Below, piece after piece: positions 5,498-6,467 of a stretch of 6,467 bases of DNA. The position numbers were made by a program, and so were the translations under genes. Source of the DNA: an uncultured Oscillospiraceae bacterium (lineage in GTDB: Bacteria > Bacillota > Clostridia > Oscillospirales > Oscillospiraceae); contig CAKTPC010000114.1 in NCBI GenBank assembly GCA_934590505.1, forward strand, positions 1 to 6,467. Reading direction: 5' to 3'. The notes beneath the pieces are model-generated. The model was not told where the DNA came from, did no database searches, and worked only from the letters and a program-made list of their open reading frames with translations. Within the stretch, counting starts at the first letter, position 1. Every line of letters begins with the position of its first letter.

Positions 5498-6467
5498 TCA
5501 GCCGCGGCGCTTCTTATAGATGACTGCCGCGGCGCCCGCGCATGCGAGGGACGCTGCCATCACGGCTATCCATAGGCCGAGGTTCGATTCGTCACCGGTC
5601 CTCGGTGAGCTCTTGCCGCTCGTCACGGTGACGGAGACGCTGTCAAACAGCTTCTGGCCGCTGAGGTCATAGGCCAGACCGGCCGCCGTGGCGCCGGTGA
5701 CGGAGGCCGTGTTCTCTATCACGGTCCCGGCAGCGAGCCCGGACTTGAGCTTCACGGTCAGCGTGAAGCTCACAGACTTGCCGTCTGCAAGGCTTGCGGC
5801 TGTCCACGTACCGGTTCCGGCGGAGTAATCGCCGGTGCTGTCTGAATAGCGGAGCTTGGAATCGAGCTTATCGGCAACGTTGATATTGCTCAGGTCGACG
5901 CCCGTGTTGTTCGTCACGGTGACGGTGTACTTCACGGTCGAGCCGGGGGTGGCGTAGGTCTTATCCACGGCCTTTGTGATCGTGAGCTTGCTCCAATCGG
6001 GCTGGGTGTAGGTGTTCTCGATCTTCAGCATGATGGGCTGACGGACATCGGCCGCGGGCAGGGGGAGTGTGAATTTGAAAGTGCTGTTTCCGAGTGCGCA
6101 GATGCAGCCGGGAATGTCATAGCCGGACTGGTCGAAGCTGAAGGTCAGCTCCGTGCCGGCCTGAAGGGTGACATCCGCTGCGGAAAACTCCAGGTACGGC
6201 ACGCCGTTCTCAGTGCCCGGGGTGAGAGTAAACGGGCCTTGGAAGGCAATTGCCTCCTCCGGGGCATTGATGCAGTTAAGCTTATAGCCGAAGCTGTCGG
6301 GCAGCTTTGTCAGCCCCTTGAAGTAGGTGCGCACCGTCAGGGACGGATAGGTGTAAAGATTTTCCTTGACGTAGCTGAGCGTTATTTCAACATTGATACC
6401 GGCGATCGCGTCTTGGGCAGTGACCTTGATCGGATCGGTCTCCGTTGTCAGTGTGCAGATATAGCCG
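5498..6467 (-). CDS. Sortase-anchored DUF11 surface protein, C-terminal part (N-terminus outside window)
   Basis: The reading frame is open to the window edge, so the visible 322 residues are the C-terminal part; a GTG at 6334 is not a real start because coding sequence continues through it. In order: the end of one beta-rich domain (1-39, GYICTLTTETDP to NVEITLSY), a second similar domain (about 40-155, SLTVRTYFKGLTKLPDSF to IMLKIENTY), a DUF11-type Ig-like domain (about 160-258, KAVDKTYATPGSTVKYTVTV ... IENTASVTG), then the sorting signal SPRTG (287-291; codons at 5594-5608), a hydrophobic helix (LGLWIAVMAASLACAGAAAVIY) and the basic tail KKRRG. The stem domains resemble pilin- and adhesin-like stalk repeats of Firmicutes; the SPxTG signal implies a sortase that accepts this non-LPxTG form. 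The protein should be covalently linked to the cell wall as an adhesin-like stalk; its ligand is unknown. It is unrelated to the neighbouring sugar-acid operon and has its own terminator. Confidence 0.87.
   Translation of the reverse strand, partial: GYICTLTTETDPIKVTAQDAIAGINVEITLSYVKENLYTYPSLTVRTYFKGLTKLPDSFGYKLNCINAPEEAIAFQGPFTLTPGTENGVPYLEFSAADVTLQAGTELTFSFDQSGYDIPGCICALGNSTFKFTLPLPAADVRQPIMLKIENTYTQPDWSKLTITKAVDKTYATPGSTVKYTVTVTNNTGVDLSNINVADKLDSKLRYSDSTGDYSAGTGTWTAASLADGKSVSFTLTVKLKSGLAAGTVIENTASVTGATAAGLAYDLSGQKLFDSVSVTVTSGKSSPRTGDESNLGLWIAVMAASLACAGAAAVIYKKRRG

Noticed and set aside
6332..6334. GTG as start codon of the surface protein
   Set aside because: The frame stays open for 44 more codons to the window edge with similar domain-like sequence, and no signal peptide follows the GTG.

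Overview
The window looks like a chromosomal segment from a Gram-positive anaerobe of the Clostridia type, possibly Oscillospiraceae/Ruminococcaceae-like. The basis is a V-type ATP synthase subunit, an AGGAGG-type ribosome binding site before most genes, a lipoprotein-type TRAP binding protein, and a cell-wall protein with an SPxTG sorting signal. The lineage call is an inference, because the window holds no rRNA or other phylogenetic marker.

Layout. Positions 1-150 (+ strand) are the 3' end of a V-type ATP synthase subunit D gene, closed by a strong hairpin terminator at 164-200. Everything else is on the - strand. Reading down the - strand from the right edge there is: (i) the C-terminal 322 residues of a sortase-anchored surface protein (5498-6467, N-terminus outside the window) with a 22-bp-stem terminator at 5401-5449; (ii) a 325-bp intergenic region (5173-5497) with a promoter (TTGACA / TAATAT), a perfect 13-bp palindromic operator just downstream of the -10, and a leader of about 100 nt; (iii) a five-gene operon: GntR/FadR-family regulator (4420-5172), mannonate dehydratase/RspA-like enolase-superfamily enzyme (3164-4366, TTG start), then TRAP transporter dctP (2098-3141), dctQ (1579-2076) and dctM (283-1578), ending in a hairpin plus T-tract at 207-244.

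How the genes work together. DctP is a surface lipoprotein that should capture a small organic acid. DctQ and DctM form the ion-driven membrane permease. The enolase-superfamily enzyme should dehydrate the imported acid sugar (an aldonate/hexonate) to a 2-keto-3-deoxy sugar acid. The FCD-domain regulator, encoded first, probably represses the whole operon from the TTGTCAGACAA site and releases it when the acid or its product is present. The kinase and aldolase needed after dehydration are not here, so the product must feed enzymes encoded elsewhere. The substrate cannot be read from the sequence. The dehydratase keeps the metal ligands and catalytic residues of the ManD family but has unusual residues around the active site, so D-mannonate is not assured.

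I saw no mobile element, CRISPR array, tRNA or rRNA. The most interesting points are the operator/promoter arrangement, a second dyad and half-site upstream of it, the atypical dehydratase active-site surroundings, and the SPRTG anchor on a DUF11 surface protein.
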